The position numbers were made by a program, and so were the translations under genes. From JAENVT01 sp031412355 (GTDB lineage Bacteria; Actinomycetota; Acidimicrobiia; Acidimicrobiales; Ilumatobacteraceae): a DNA stretch of 46,424 bases. Under the pieces are notes generated by a model. The model was not told the DNA's origin. It was given only the letters and a program-made list of their open reading frames with translations, and made no database searches. Positions within the stretch are counted from its first letter, which is position 1, and every line of letters begins with the position of its first letter. This document shows positions 16,387-23,875 of the stretch, piece by piece. The DNA lies in assembly GCA_031412355.1 (NCBI GenBank), contig JANOCR010000113.1, positions 1 through 46,424 on the forward strand. Reading direction: 5' to 3'.

Positions 16387-17154
16387 ATGTCCAACGTAGG
16401 CGATGCAGCGGATGCTGTACTTCGTCACCCGATTGCCAAGGGATGGATCGTCCACGGTGTCACTGCCAGCGGCGCAATCTGCGGCATGCTCGGCATCATC
16501 GCCGTCTCCGACAAACAGCCTCGCGAGGCCGTGCTGTGGCTTGCTGTTGCGATGGTGCTCGACGGCGTCGATGGGCCTGCGGCCCGAGCGTGGAAGGTCT
16601 GCGACCATGTGCCGCGGATCGACGGCTACACCCTCGATCTGGTGGTCGACTTTGTCACCTGCATCGTCGTGCCGGTCATCTTCTTGCATCAGTTCGACAT
16701 GCTTCCCAACGGTGCGTCGCTGTACATCGGCGCCTTCATCCTGTTCATGTCGGCGCTGTGGATGTCGCGCACCGACCAGATGACACACGATCACTGGTTC
16801 AACGGTTTCCCCTGCGAGTGGAACATGATCGTGCCCACGCTGTACCTGCTGCGCGCCGAGCCGTGGTTGACGGCGGTGGCGTGCATCGTCCTGGCGCTGA
16901 CTCAGATGACGAGTTGGAAGTTCGTGCATCCCATGCAGGTACGACGACTCCGCCCACTGACCGTGTCGGTCACAGTGATGTGGCTGGCGACGGTGCTGTG
17001 GATGACCGCAGAATCGCCGCTCGACCAGCCGGCATTCGGCACTGCCCTGTTGATCGCGTGCCCGTCGTACATCGTCGGCATCGGTCTGTGGCGCACCGTC
17101 GGCCGCGGCGCCCTCGAAGCAGCGTCAGCCGAAGCTCTCCTGGCCAGCGCATAA
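16387..17154 (+). CDS. pcs: CDP-alcohol phosphatidyltransferase, phosphatidylcholine-synthase-like
   Basis: The 255-residue integral membrane protein has the CDP-alcohol phosphotransferase signature at residues 59-88. In order it reads DG, one residue, DG, two residues, AR, twelve residues, G, three residues, D, three residues, D (last part GYTLDLVVD). The doubled DG and the 12-residue gap are the form I know from bacterial phosphatidylcholine synthase (Pcs), which joins CDP-diacylglycerol and choline. The following VDFVTCIVVPVIFL also resembles Pcs. Choline as substrate is inferred from that pattern only. About seven hydrophobic segments follow. The start is an ATG 9-10 nt after an AGGAG ribosome-binding site. 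Confidence 0.75.
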   Translation: MSNVGDAADAVLRHPIAKGWIVHGVTASGAICGMLGIIAVSDKQPREAVLWLAVAMVLDGVDGPAARAWKVCDHVPRIDGYTLDLVVDFVTCIVVPVIFLHQFDMLPNGASLYIGAFILFMSALWMSRTDQMTHDHWFNGFPCEWNMIVPTLYLLRAEPWLTAVACIVLALTQMTSWKFVHPMQVRRLRPLTVSVTVMWLATVLWMTAESPLDQPAFGTALLIACPSYIVGIGLWRTVGRGALEAASAEALLASA

Positions 17155-17159
17155 CGCAC

Positions 17160-18188
17160 ATGGGCCTCGGCCACATCACCGACGTTCCCGGAGTCCTGGT
17201 CGGCCACCACCACCGGCGTGGACCCGGCTGGCGCACGGGTACGACCGTGGTGCGAGTCGACGGCGGCGCGATGGCATCGTGCGACGTTCGCGGCGGCGGA
17301 CCCGGCACACGCGAGACCGATCTGCTGGATCCGACGGCGATGGTCGACAGGATCCAGGCGATCTGTCTGTCGGGGGGAAGTGCGTACGGACTGGCTGCAG
17401 CCCACGGGGTCATGCGCTGGCACGAGGAACACCACGCGGGCTTCCCCGTCGGGCCGCAGCCCCACCACGTCGTACCGATCGTGCCCGCTGCGGTGATCTT
17501 CGATCTGGGGCGCGGAGGCAGCTTCGCGCACCGGCCCGACGAAGGCTTCGGGTACCGCGCCTGTAGGGCGGCCCGGCGGGGTGCCGTGCCGATGGGCGCC
17601 GTCGGGGCCGGCACAGGTGCCGTCGCTGGTGGTCTTCAAGGCGGGGTCGGTACCGCCAGCGTGACGCTGGATGACGGCGTCGTGGTCGGCGCCCTGGCGG
17701 TGGTCAATGCCGCTGGCCAGGTCATCTCTCCCGCGACCGGCCTCCCGTGGTTTCACGAAGGCATCGATCTGCGCCGGCCGACGGCTTTGCAGCGCCAAGC
17801 TCTGATCGACGCCATTCGAACGCCGCCCACCCCGCTGAACACCACGATCGGGGTCGTGGCGACCTCGGCCGCGTTGACCAAGCCCGAGTGCCAGAAGATG
17901 GCCGCGGTCGCCCACGATGGGCTGGCCAGGGCGATTCGTCCCGTTCACTCGATGTTCGACGGCGACACCATCTTCTGCCTGTCTACGGGCCAGCATGTCA
18001 TCGAGGCACCCAACGAGCCGGGCCTGCGGCGCACCGACACGCGTCCCGGCGTCGTCAACGCTCTGCTCGCCGCTGCAGCCGACTGCTTCGCGTTGGCCTG
18101 CACCCGCGCTGTCATCGAGGCTGCATCGATCGGTGGCGCCCCTACCTATGCGGAACTGTGCCCCGACGTCTTCCGTCGCCGGAGGTAG
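17160..18188 (+). CDS. P1-family peptidase (DmpA / beta-peptidyl aminopeptidase-like)
   Basis: The 342-residue protein matches the P1 (L-aminopeptidase/D-esterase) family, whose members cut themselves into two chains and use the new N-terminal Ser or Thr as nucleophile. Visible blocks are ITDVPGVLVGHHH at the N-terminus, CDVRGGGPGTRETDLL, LSGGSAYGLAAAHGVM, and GGLQGGVGTASVTL around residues 158-170, where Thr165 or Ser167 is the likely nucleophile. The C-terminus (TRPGVVNALLAAAADCFALACTRAVIEA) is also conserved in the family. The ATG lies 5 bp after the previous stop, so the gene is probably co-transcribed with the phosphatidyltransferase. The natural substrate is unknown. Confidence 0.88.
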   Translation: MGLGHITDVPGVLVGHHHRRGPGWRTGTTVVRVDGGAMASCDVRGGGPGTRETDLLDPTAMVDRIQAICLSGGSAYGLAAAHGVMRWHEEHHAGFPVGPQPHHVVPIVPAAVIFDLGRGGSFAHRPDEGFGYRACRAARRGAVPMGAVGAGTGAVAGGLQGGVGTASVTLDDGVVVGALAVVNAAGQVISPATGLPWFHEGIDLRRPTALQRQALIDAIRTPPTPLNTTIGVVATSAALTKPECQKMAAVAHDGLARAIRPVHSMFDGDTIFCLSTGQHVIEAPNEPGLRRTDTRPGVVNALLAAAADCFALACTRAVIEAASIGGAPTYAELCPDVFRRRR

Positions 18189-18311
18189 GCGATGCCCAAC
18201 ACTGCTATGCACGGCGTTCGTCGCGTAGCTTTTGGAACGGGTGCCCGGGTCGATAGCTTGGCCTTTGGCGTCGGGGACACACTCACCCCGGTCTAGGGAG
18301 GCAACAGCTTC

Positions 18312-19139
18312 ATGACCAGCGAGACGCACGAACGACCGAAGGTCACGGTTCCCGAGTTGGCGCGCATGAAGGCGCTCGGCGAGAAGATCTCGATGATCAC
18401 CGCGTACGACGTCACGTTCGCCCGCCTGGTCGACATCGCGGGTGTCGACATGATCCTGGTCGGCGACTCGGTTGGCATGGTGGTGCAAGGCGAGGCCAAC
18501 ACCATCCCGGTGGCCCTCGACGACATGGTGTACCACGTGCGCCTGGTGTCGCGTGCCAAGCCACGGGCCCTCATCGTCGGCGATCTGCCGTTCGGCTCGT
18601 ACCAGGTCAGCCCGCAGCAAGCGGTCGAGAGCTCGATCAGGTTGATGAAGGAAGGCGCCGAGTGCGTGAAGCTGGAGGGTGGCGTCGTGATGGGTGAGAC
18701 CATCCTGGCCCTCACCCGCGTCGACATCCCTGTCGTCGGCCACATCGGCCTGACCCCGCAGAGCTTTCACCGAATGGGTGGCCACAAGGTGCAGGGGCGC
18801 TCCAGCGGATTCGAGGCCGGCGGGCGCGAACGGCTGCTCGACGATGCCCACGCGGTCGAGCAGGCAGGGGCCTGCGCCATGGTGATCGAAGGCGTGCCCC
18901 TTGACCTCGCCGCCGAGATCACCCAGAAAGTCTCGATTCCTACCATCGGTATCGGCGCCGGCCCGTCGTGCGATGGCCAGGTGTTGGTGCTGCACGACGT
19001 GCTCGGCCTCAGCGACATGTCGTTGAAGTTCACCAAGCACTACGCCAACCTGCGCAGCGCTGCGATCGAGGCGACCGCGGCATACGTTCGCGAGGTTCGT
19101 GACGGCACGTGGCCCGACGACGCCCACAGCTTCCACTGA
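18312..19139 (+). CDS. panB: 3-Methyl-2-oxobutanoate hydroxymethyltransferase PanB
   Basis: PanB transfers a hydroxymethyl group from 5,10-methylene-tetrahydrofolate to alpha-ketoisovalerate to make ketopantoate, the first committed step toward pantothenate and coenzyme A. The 275 residues show ITAYDVTFARLVDIAGVDMILVGDSVGMVVQG, the ALDDMVYH block, GGHKVQGR and the IGIGAGPSCDGQVLVLHD motif, with metal and substrate ligands at the expected places. A strong AGGGAGG site precedes the ATG. The 123-bp gap before it carries a TAGCTT hexamer and a small CGGGG/CCCCG hairpin. panC follows 10 bp downstream. Confidence 0.97.
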   Translation: MTSETHERPKVTVPELARMKALGEKISMITAYDVTFARLVDIAGVDMILVGDSVGMVVQGEANTIPVALDDMVYHVRLVSRAKPRALIVGDLPFGSYQVSPQQAVESSIRLMKEGAECVKLEGGVVMGETILALTRVDIPVVGHIGLTPQSFHRMGGHKVQGRSSGFEAGGRERLLDDAHAVEQAGACAMVIEGVPLDLAAEITQKVSIPTIGIGAGPSCDGQVLVLHDVLGLSDMSLKFTKHYANLRSAAIEATAAYVREVRDGTWPDDAHSFH

Positions 19140-19149
19140 TCCGACCTTC

Positions 19150-19995
19150 ATGCTGATCTGTCGCGACCCCGGGTCGATGCATGCGTGGAGCCGCGCCCGG
19201 CATGATGACGGGCTGCGGATCTGCTGTGTGCCCACGATGGGCGCCCTGCATGCAGGCCACCTGGCCCTCATCCACGAGGCCCGGCGACTCGCAGACGTCG
19301 TCGTGGTGTCGATCTTCGTGAACCCGCTGCAGTTCAACGAGAGCGAAGACTTCAACCAGTATCCGCGGCCCATCGACACCGATGTCGAAACTTGTCGAGC
19401 AGCCGGTGTCGACGCGGTCTACGCACCGACGGCGGCGACCATGTATCCGCCGGGCTTCCAGACCCATGTCGAGCCGGGAACGTTGGGCGATTCGTTGGAG
19501 GGCGCGAGCCGGCCGGGACACTTCCGCGGTGTCACGACCGTTGTTGCCAAGCTGTTCGGCGCCATGCAACCCGACATCGCTGTCTTCGGCCAGAAGGACC
19601 TGCAGCAGTTGGCGATCGTCCGCCGGATGGTGGCAGATCTCGACATGGACATCGAGATCGTCGGGATCCCGACCATTCGCGAGCCCGATGGTCTGGCGAT
19701 CTCGAGCCGGAACCAGCGACTCGACGCCGACGATCGGCGCGCAGCCGTGTGCCTGATACAGGCCCTGCGCACCGCTGTCGACGCCGTGGCCCGGGGCGAG
19801 CACTCCGCTGCGCGATTGCTGGAGTTGGCGGGCGAGCGAATCTCCGCCGAGCCCAGAGCCAAGCTCGAGTACCTCCACATCGTGGACCCGATCACGTTGC
19901 AGCCGATCGAGACCGTGGACCGACCGGCCACGATCGTGGCCGCAGCCTGGTTCGGCGACGTGCGCCTGATCGACAACCTCCCCGTCATCGATTGA
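19150..19995 (+). CDS. panC: Pantothenate synthetase PanC
   Basis: PanC ligates pantoate and beta-alanine using ATP. The 281-residue protein has the HxGH adenylation motif in PTMGALHAGHLALIHEAR (about residues 27-44), the FVNPLQFNESEDFNQYPR pantoate-binding block, VFGQKDLQQLAIVRRM, and the AISSRNQRLD region that replaces KMSKS. I place the start at the ATG at 19150, just after the panB stop; a longer frame from 19099 would overlap panB. Its TGA is 2 bp from the stop of the convergent CPBP gene. panD and ketopantoate reductase are not in the window. Confidence 0.97.
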   Translation: MLICRDPGSMHAWSRARHDDGLRICCVPTMGALHAGHLALIHEARRLADVVVVSIFVNPLQFNESEDFNQYPRPIDTDVETCRAAGVDAVYAPTAATMYPPGFQTHVEPGTLGDSLEGASRPGHFRGVTTVVAKLFGAMQPDIAVFGQKDLQQLAIVRRMVADLDMDIEIVGIPTIREPDGLAISSRNQRLDADDRRAAVCLIQALRTAVDAVARGEHSAARLLELAGERISAEPRAKLEYLHIVDPITLQPIETVDRPATIVAAAWFGDVRLIDNLPVID

Positions 19996-19997
19996 AG

Positions 19998-20816
19998 TCA
20001 GGTTTCGGGCAGCCAACCCGACAATGCCAGGGCCATGGCGATGCCGTTCATGATGGCGTGAGCGATCATCGTCGGAGCAATGCGGCGGATGAGGAACGCC
20101 GCGCCGCCGAGCACGCAGCCGACGGTGCTCAACACGAGGATCAGCCCGATGTTGCCGGCGCCCCGGATCGGGTCGAAGTGGGCCAGCCCGAAGAGCACAC
20201 CCTGCAGTCCGACGGCGACGACAGCCCGATTTCGCGACAGCAGGCCGCGAAGCATCACACCGCGAAAGACGATCTCCTCGGCTATGGGCGCGGCAACGAC
20301 CGCCAACACGAGCAGCGAGATGACATAGCCGCGGTCGTCGCCGATCTCGGACACGTCCTTGACAGTGCCGGCGAACGGAATGTTCAAGGCGACCACGATC
20401 ACTGCAACGACGACCTGGGCGATCAGGCAGGCAATCCACGTGACGGGACCCCAGCCGGCGTCGACCCAGCGGGCACTGAGGCCGACGTCGGTGCGAAATC
20501 GCCCGGTGCCCCAGCGGCGGCTGGCGTACCAACACCACAGCAACGCAGGGACGTACCCGATGATGGCGACGATCGCCACGTAGACCGCTATCGGCCAGCC
20601 GAAGTCGGAGATCGCCTTCAGCAGGTACCGGCTGGCGGTCAACGAGACCAGCAGCGTGATGACCGCGCCCCACGCCGCGCTGATCGGCAGGTTCGGGTGC
20701 GGCTGCGGTACCGGCGTAGGAAGCGCTACGTGGCCGGTCCATGTACGACCATCCCAGTACCGCACCGCAGTGTCGTTCCACGGATCAGGAAACCAGCCGG
20801 TGGGGGTTGGCAGCAT
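19998..20816 (-). CDS. DUF2510 plus CPBP-family intramembrane glutamic protease
   Basis: The 272-residue protein starts with DUF2510 (GWFPDPWNDTAVRYWDGRTW, about residues 7-26), then has eight or so membrane segments. The CPBP/Abi motifs are present: EEIVFRG (catalytic glutamates), FGLAHFD, and HAIMNG. CPBP proteins are Rce1-like proteases found in CAAX processing, bacteriocin immunity and stress signalling. The ATG at 20816 gives DUF2510 at the N-terminus and is preceded by TACGCT 7 nt upstream. Longer upstream starts would cross the divergent FAD-oxidoreductase promoter. It is the second DUF2510 protein in the window. Confidence 0.9.
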   Translation of the reverse strand: MLPTPTGWFPDPWNDTAVRYWDGRTWTGHVALPTPVPQPHPNLPISAAWGAVITLLVSLTASRYLLKAISDFGWPIAVYVAIVAIIGYVPALLWCWYASRRWGTGRFRTDVGLSARWVDAGWGPVTWIACLIAQVVVAVIVVALNIPFAGTVKDVSEIGDDRGYVISLLVLAVVAAPIAEEIVFRGVMLRGLLSRNRAVVAVGLQGVLFGLAHFDPIRGAGNIGLILVLSTVGCVLGGAAFLIRRIAPTMIAHAIMNGIAMALALSGWLPET

Positions 20817-20823
20817 CGGCGCC

Positions 20824-20857
20824 AGCGTACGGGCGCCGATCCTGCATTGCGTAGTGT
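20824..20857. promoter_or_regulatory. Divergent leaderless -10 pair (CPBP protease / FAD oxidoreductase)
   Basis: TACGCT on the minus strand (20824-20829) is 7 nt before the CPBP ATG. TAGTGT on the plus strand (20852-20857) is 7 nt before the FAD oxidoreductase ATG. The two starts are only 48 bp apart. Confidence 0.6.
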
Positions 20858-20864
20858 CGAGCCG

Positions 20865-22250
20865 ATGACCGACCCCCGTGCTGTTTCCTTCTGGCTCGAC
20901 TCGCTTCCGGCCGATCACAACTTCGCGACACGGCAACAACTGCCGGGCGACGTGACTGCCGACGTGGCAATCATCGGTGCCGGATACACGGGACTGTGGA
21001 CGGCGTACTACCTGCATCAGATCGATCCGACCTTGCGCGTGGTGATCGTCGAGGCCGAGTTCGCCGGCTTCGGCGCCAGTGGGCGCAACGGCGGTTGGCT
21101 GTCGGCGCTGCTGCCGATGAGCTTCGAGAAGATGGCCGCGCAACATGGCCGTGACGGGGCAATCACAATGCAACGCTCAATGCACGACACTGTCGACGAG
21201 GTCGCTCGCGTGACCGTGAAGGAAGGCATCGACTGTCACCTCGCCAAGGGCGGCTATCTCAACCTGGCCCGCAACGAACCCCAGGTCCGGCGGGTTCACG
21301 AACTGCTGGATTACTACCGCTCGTGGGGGTTCGGCGAGGAGGACTACCGCTGGTTGACGGCCGACGAGGCCTCGGCTCGCCTCAACGCCAGCCACGTGCT
21401 CGGCGCCGGCTACACCCCCCACTGCGGTGCGATTCACCCGGCACGGCTGGTGCGGGGTCTGGCCGAAACGGTCGAGCGCGCCGGCACCTCGATCTACGAG
21501 AACACTCGCGTCCTCGAGGTCGGCAACCGGCAGTTGCGGTGCGAAACGGGCACCGTGACAGCGGACGCGATCGTCCGGGCGACCGAGGGATTCACTGCCC
21601 GACTGCCTGGCGAACGGCGCACGTTTGCCCCGATCTACTCGCTGATGATCGCCACTGAGCCGCTACCCGACTCGTTCTTCGACGAGGTCGGCTGGGCGCA
21701 ACGAGAGACGTTCAACGACGACCGGCGACTGATCATCTACGGCCAGCGAACGGCCGACAACCGAATCGCCTTCGGCGGCCGCGGCGCGCCGTATCACTTC
21801 GGATCAGCGATCAAACCCCAGTTCGATCGCCACAGCGGCGTGCAGGATTCGCTACGCGCCCTGCTGGGAGAACTGTTCCCTGCACTGGGCGATGCCAAGG
21901 TGACCCATCGTTGGGGAGGACCGATCGGCGCGCCGCGCGACTGGTACTGCTCGGTGGGCTTCGACGAGGCTTCGGGTCAGGCGTGGGCGGGCGGATATGT
22001 CGGTGACGGGGTGACGACCACCAACCTTGCGGGTCGAACATTGGCTGACCTGATCCTTCGGCGGGACACCGACCTGGTCGCGCTGCCGTGGGTCAACCAC
22101 CGTTCCAAGAAGTGGGAGCCCGAGCCTCTCCGCTGGCTTGGCATCAACGCCATGTTGCGGCTGCCCGTGGGCGCCGATCGCTACGAAGAACGAACGGGCA
22201 AGACCGAGAAGTTCCGGAGCAAGATCCTCGAACGTTTCATCGGCCACTAG
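20865..22250 (+). CDS. FAD-dependent amino-group oxidoreductase (DAO superfamily)
   Basis: The 461-residue protein has the FAD-binding GAGYTG at residues 38-43, the adjacent acidic strand end VVIVEAEF, and FGASGRNGGWLSALLP, a signature of gamma-glutamylputrescine oxidase (PuuB/OrdL) and related DAO-fold oxidases. A C-terminal GGYVGDGVTTTNLAGRTLADL is the second FAD-binding part. Such enzymes oxidise amines or N-methyl amino acids, but the substrate cannot be specified here. The ATG at 20865 (TAGTGT 7 nt upstream) is far better than any longer frame, which would run through CPBP antisense. It ends before the 22265 palindromic repeat. Confidence 0.9.
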   Translation: MTDPRAVSFWLDSLPADHNFATRQQLPGDVTADVAIIGAGYTGLWTAYYLHQIDPTLRVVIVEAEFAGFGASGRNGGWLSALLPMSFEKMAAQHGRDGAITMQRSMHDTVDEVARVTVKEGIDCHLAKGGYLNLARNEPQVRRVHELLDYYRSWGFGEEDYRWLTADEASARLNASHVLGAGYTPHCGAIHPARLVRGLAETVERAGTSIYENTRVLEVGNRQLRCETGTVTADAIVRATEGFTARLPGERRTFAPIYSLMIATEPLPDSFFDEVGWAQRETFNDDRRLIIYGQRTADNRIAFGGRGAPYHFGSAIKPQFDRHSGVQDSLRALLGELFPALGDAKVTHRWGGPIGAPRDWYCSVGFDEASGQAWAGGYVGDGVTTTNLAGRTLADLILRRDTDLVALPWVNHRSKKWEPEPLRWLGINAMLRLPVGADRYEERTGKTEKFRSKILERFIGH

Positions 22251-22264
22251 CCCGCGCGCTCGCT

Positions 22265-22311
22265 GCGTCTGATGACTCCGGCCCCGTTACGGGGCGCCAG
22301 TCGTCAAACGC
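22265..22311. repeat. 47-nt two-tier palindrome, copy 1 of a dispersed pair
   Basis: Outer arms GCGTCTGATGACT (22265-22277) and AGTCGTCAAACGC (22299-22311) can form 13 pairs, with two G-U pairs. An inner GCCCCGT/ACGGGGC hairpin has a 1-nt loop. It lies in the 99-bp gap between convergent gene ends. The same 47-nt element occurs inverted at 38973-39019 with 39 of 47 positions identical. It may be a terminator, a REP/MITE-like repeat, or both. Confidence 0.65.
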
Positions 22312-22349
22312 AACGACAGAGATCGCGCGATCCGGTCGACTCGTGCTGA

Positions 22350-23861
22350 TTAGCCGGGGAACTTCGTCGGCACCTTGTCGGCATAGAGCCACGTGTCGAA
22401 GAACTCGGTCAGGTCCTGCCCGGCGACCTTGCCGGCCAGTGCGACGAAGTCGTCGGTGGTGCGCGACAACCCGTTGTTGTCGGTGACCCAGCGACGCAGC
22501 ACGTTGAAGAACAGGTGGTCGCCGATGGTCTTGCGCAGCGCGTGCAGCACGATCGCGCCGCCGTCGTAACTGTTGAACGAGAACATCTCGTCGGCGTCGG
22601 GCGTAGCTGGTGATCGTTGCTCGCGCTCTGCCAACCCGGCCGTGGCGGCGCTAGTGATCGATTGCGAGCCGATGTGATCGAGCCACATCCAGTCGGCGTA
22701 GGTCGCGAAGCTCTCGGTGAGCCACACGTCGGCCCACCTGGCCGGCGACACGGCATTCCCGAACCACTGATGGGCCAACTCGTGCGACAGGAGCAGCTCT
22801 TGGAGCTGATCGAGCCGGCCCGAAGCGAAGTCCTCGCGGCTGAACTGCGAGCGCCCCATCGTCTCCATTGCAAGTCCGGGGCGGCTGTCGGTGATTGCGA
22901 TCCCGTACCGATCGAGCGGGTACGGCCCGAAGAAGTCGTCGAAGTAATCGATCTGATCGTCGATTGTGTCGAGGTACGGCTGCATCGTCGTGCGATCGTC
23001 GTGCAACACCACACTGAGCAACGGGAGTCCGTTGGGACCGGTGCCGTCGACGAGTTCGTAGTCGCCGGTCAGCAGTTGGATCAGATACGTCGTCATCGGC
23101 CGATCCTCCTGCCAGATCCAGGTGTCGGTCGTGGGAGTCGACGTGTGCTCGACCAGTGCCCCGTTGGCGACGGCGGTCAACCCAGTCGGCACGGTGATCT
23201 CGAACCGGAACGTGGCCTTGTCGCTCGGATGATCGTCGCACGGGAGCCACGTGTTCGCACCTTCCGGCTCATTGAGGACGTACGAGCCGCCCCGCGTCGG
23301 GAACCAGCCGACGAGCTCGCCAGCGGCCGACGGAATGGGCTCTGGCTTCAGCGTGTACGTGACATCGACCGCGACACGCTGCCCGTCGACCAGCGGACTT
23401 GTCGGAGTGATCAGCAGTTCCGGAGGTTCGGTGGCGAACTGCGCAGGCGCGCCATCCACCAACACCGCGGAAACGTCGGGGCCGTCCGAGTCCAACGAGA
23501 ACTCATCGCGGTCCTCCGTCATCACCAGATCGAGATGTGCTTTGGCGTCGATCTCGTTGCGTGCCGGATCGTACCGCAGCGCCAAGCTGTAGTGCTCGAC
23601 ATCGATGCCTGGATTGCCGAGGGACGGGAACAGCGTGTCGCCGACGCCATTGTCGTCGAGCGTCTCGACGACTGGCCGAGTGTCGGCGGGCGCGGTCGAC
23701 GGGGTCGACGGAACAGTCGTGTCGACATCCCCCGTCGTGACCACCGTCGGGGTCGCGGCCGATCGCGCGTTGGTCGAGGTGACGCCGGGATCCGTGGCGC
23801 AGGCCGCTGCGAAGGTGGACAGGCAAACGACCAGCAGTACGCCACCCCTCCGTCGTTGCAC
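22350..23861 (-). CDS. M1-family zinc metallopeptidase (aminopeptidase N-like), probably secreted or lipid-anchored
   Basis: The 503-residue protein carries the M1 zinc site HELAH at 360-364 with the second glutamate at 383 (LTESFATYADWMW). The exopeptidase loop reads GLAMETMG (about 329-336), a variant of GxMEN, so strict aminopeptidase action is not certain. A hydrophobic N-terminus ending FAAAC (Cys21) looks like a lipoprotein signal, followed by a Thr/Ser/Pro-rich linker. I chose the GTG at 23861 because it opens the signal peptide and TAGCCT lies 8 nt upstream; a frame from 24035 would overlap the previous gene. The gene converges on the FAD oxidoreductase. Confidence 0.9.
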   Translation of the reverse strand: MQRRRGGVLLVVCLSTFAAACATDPGVTSTNARSAATPTVVTTGDVDTTVPSTPSTAPADTRPVVETLDDNGVGDTLFPSLGNPGIDVEHYSLALRYDPARNEIDAKAHLDLVMTEDRDEFSLDSDGPDVSAVLVDGAPAQFATEPPELLITPTSPLVDGQRVAVDVTYTLKPEPIPSAAGELVGWFPTRGGSYVLNEPEGANTWLPCDDHPSDKATFRFEITVPTGLTAVANGALVEHTSTPTTDTWIWQEDRPMTTYLIQLLTGDYELVDGTGPNGLPLLSVVLHDDRTTMQPYLDTIDDQIDYFDDFFGPYPLDRYGIAITDSRPGLAMETMGRSQFSREDFASGRLDQLQELLLSHELAHQWFGNAVSPARWADVWLTESFATYADWMWLDHIGSQSITSAATAGLAEREQRSPATPDADEMFSFNSYDGGAIVLHALRKTIGDHLFFNVLRRWVTDNNGLSRTTDDFVALAGKVAGQDLTEFFDTWLYADKVPTKFPG

Positions 23862-23869
23862 GGCCAGCG

Positions 23870-23875
23870 AGGCTA
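23870..23875 (-). promoter_or_regulatory. Leaderless -10 hexamer of the M1 peptidase, sharing the ProA-like stop codon
   Basis: TAGCCT lies 8 nt before the GTG at 23861. Its first three bases are the TAG stop of the upstream ProA-like gene. Confidence 0.5.

Noticed and set aside
16902..19379. Very long open frame (825 codons) on the minus strand.
   Set aside because: It lies opposite the 3' part of the phosphatidyltransferase gene, the P1 peptidase, panB and the start of panC; low-complexity His/Arg/Asp/Gly translation shows a shadow frame.
19392..20864. Long N-terminal extension of the FAD oxidoreductase frame.
   Set aside because: It runs through panC and antisense CPBP coding; the ATG at 20865 has a leaderless promoter and the FAD motif begins near residue 38.
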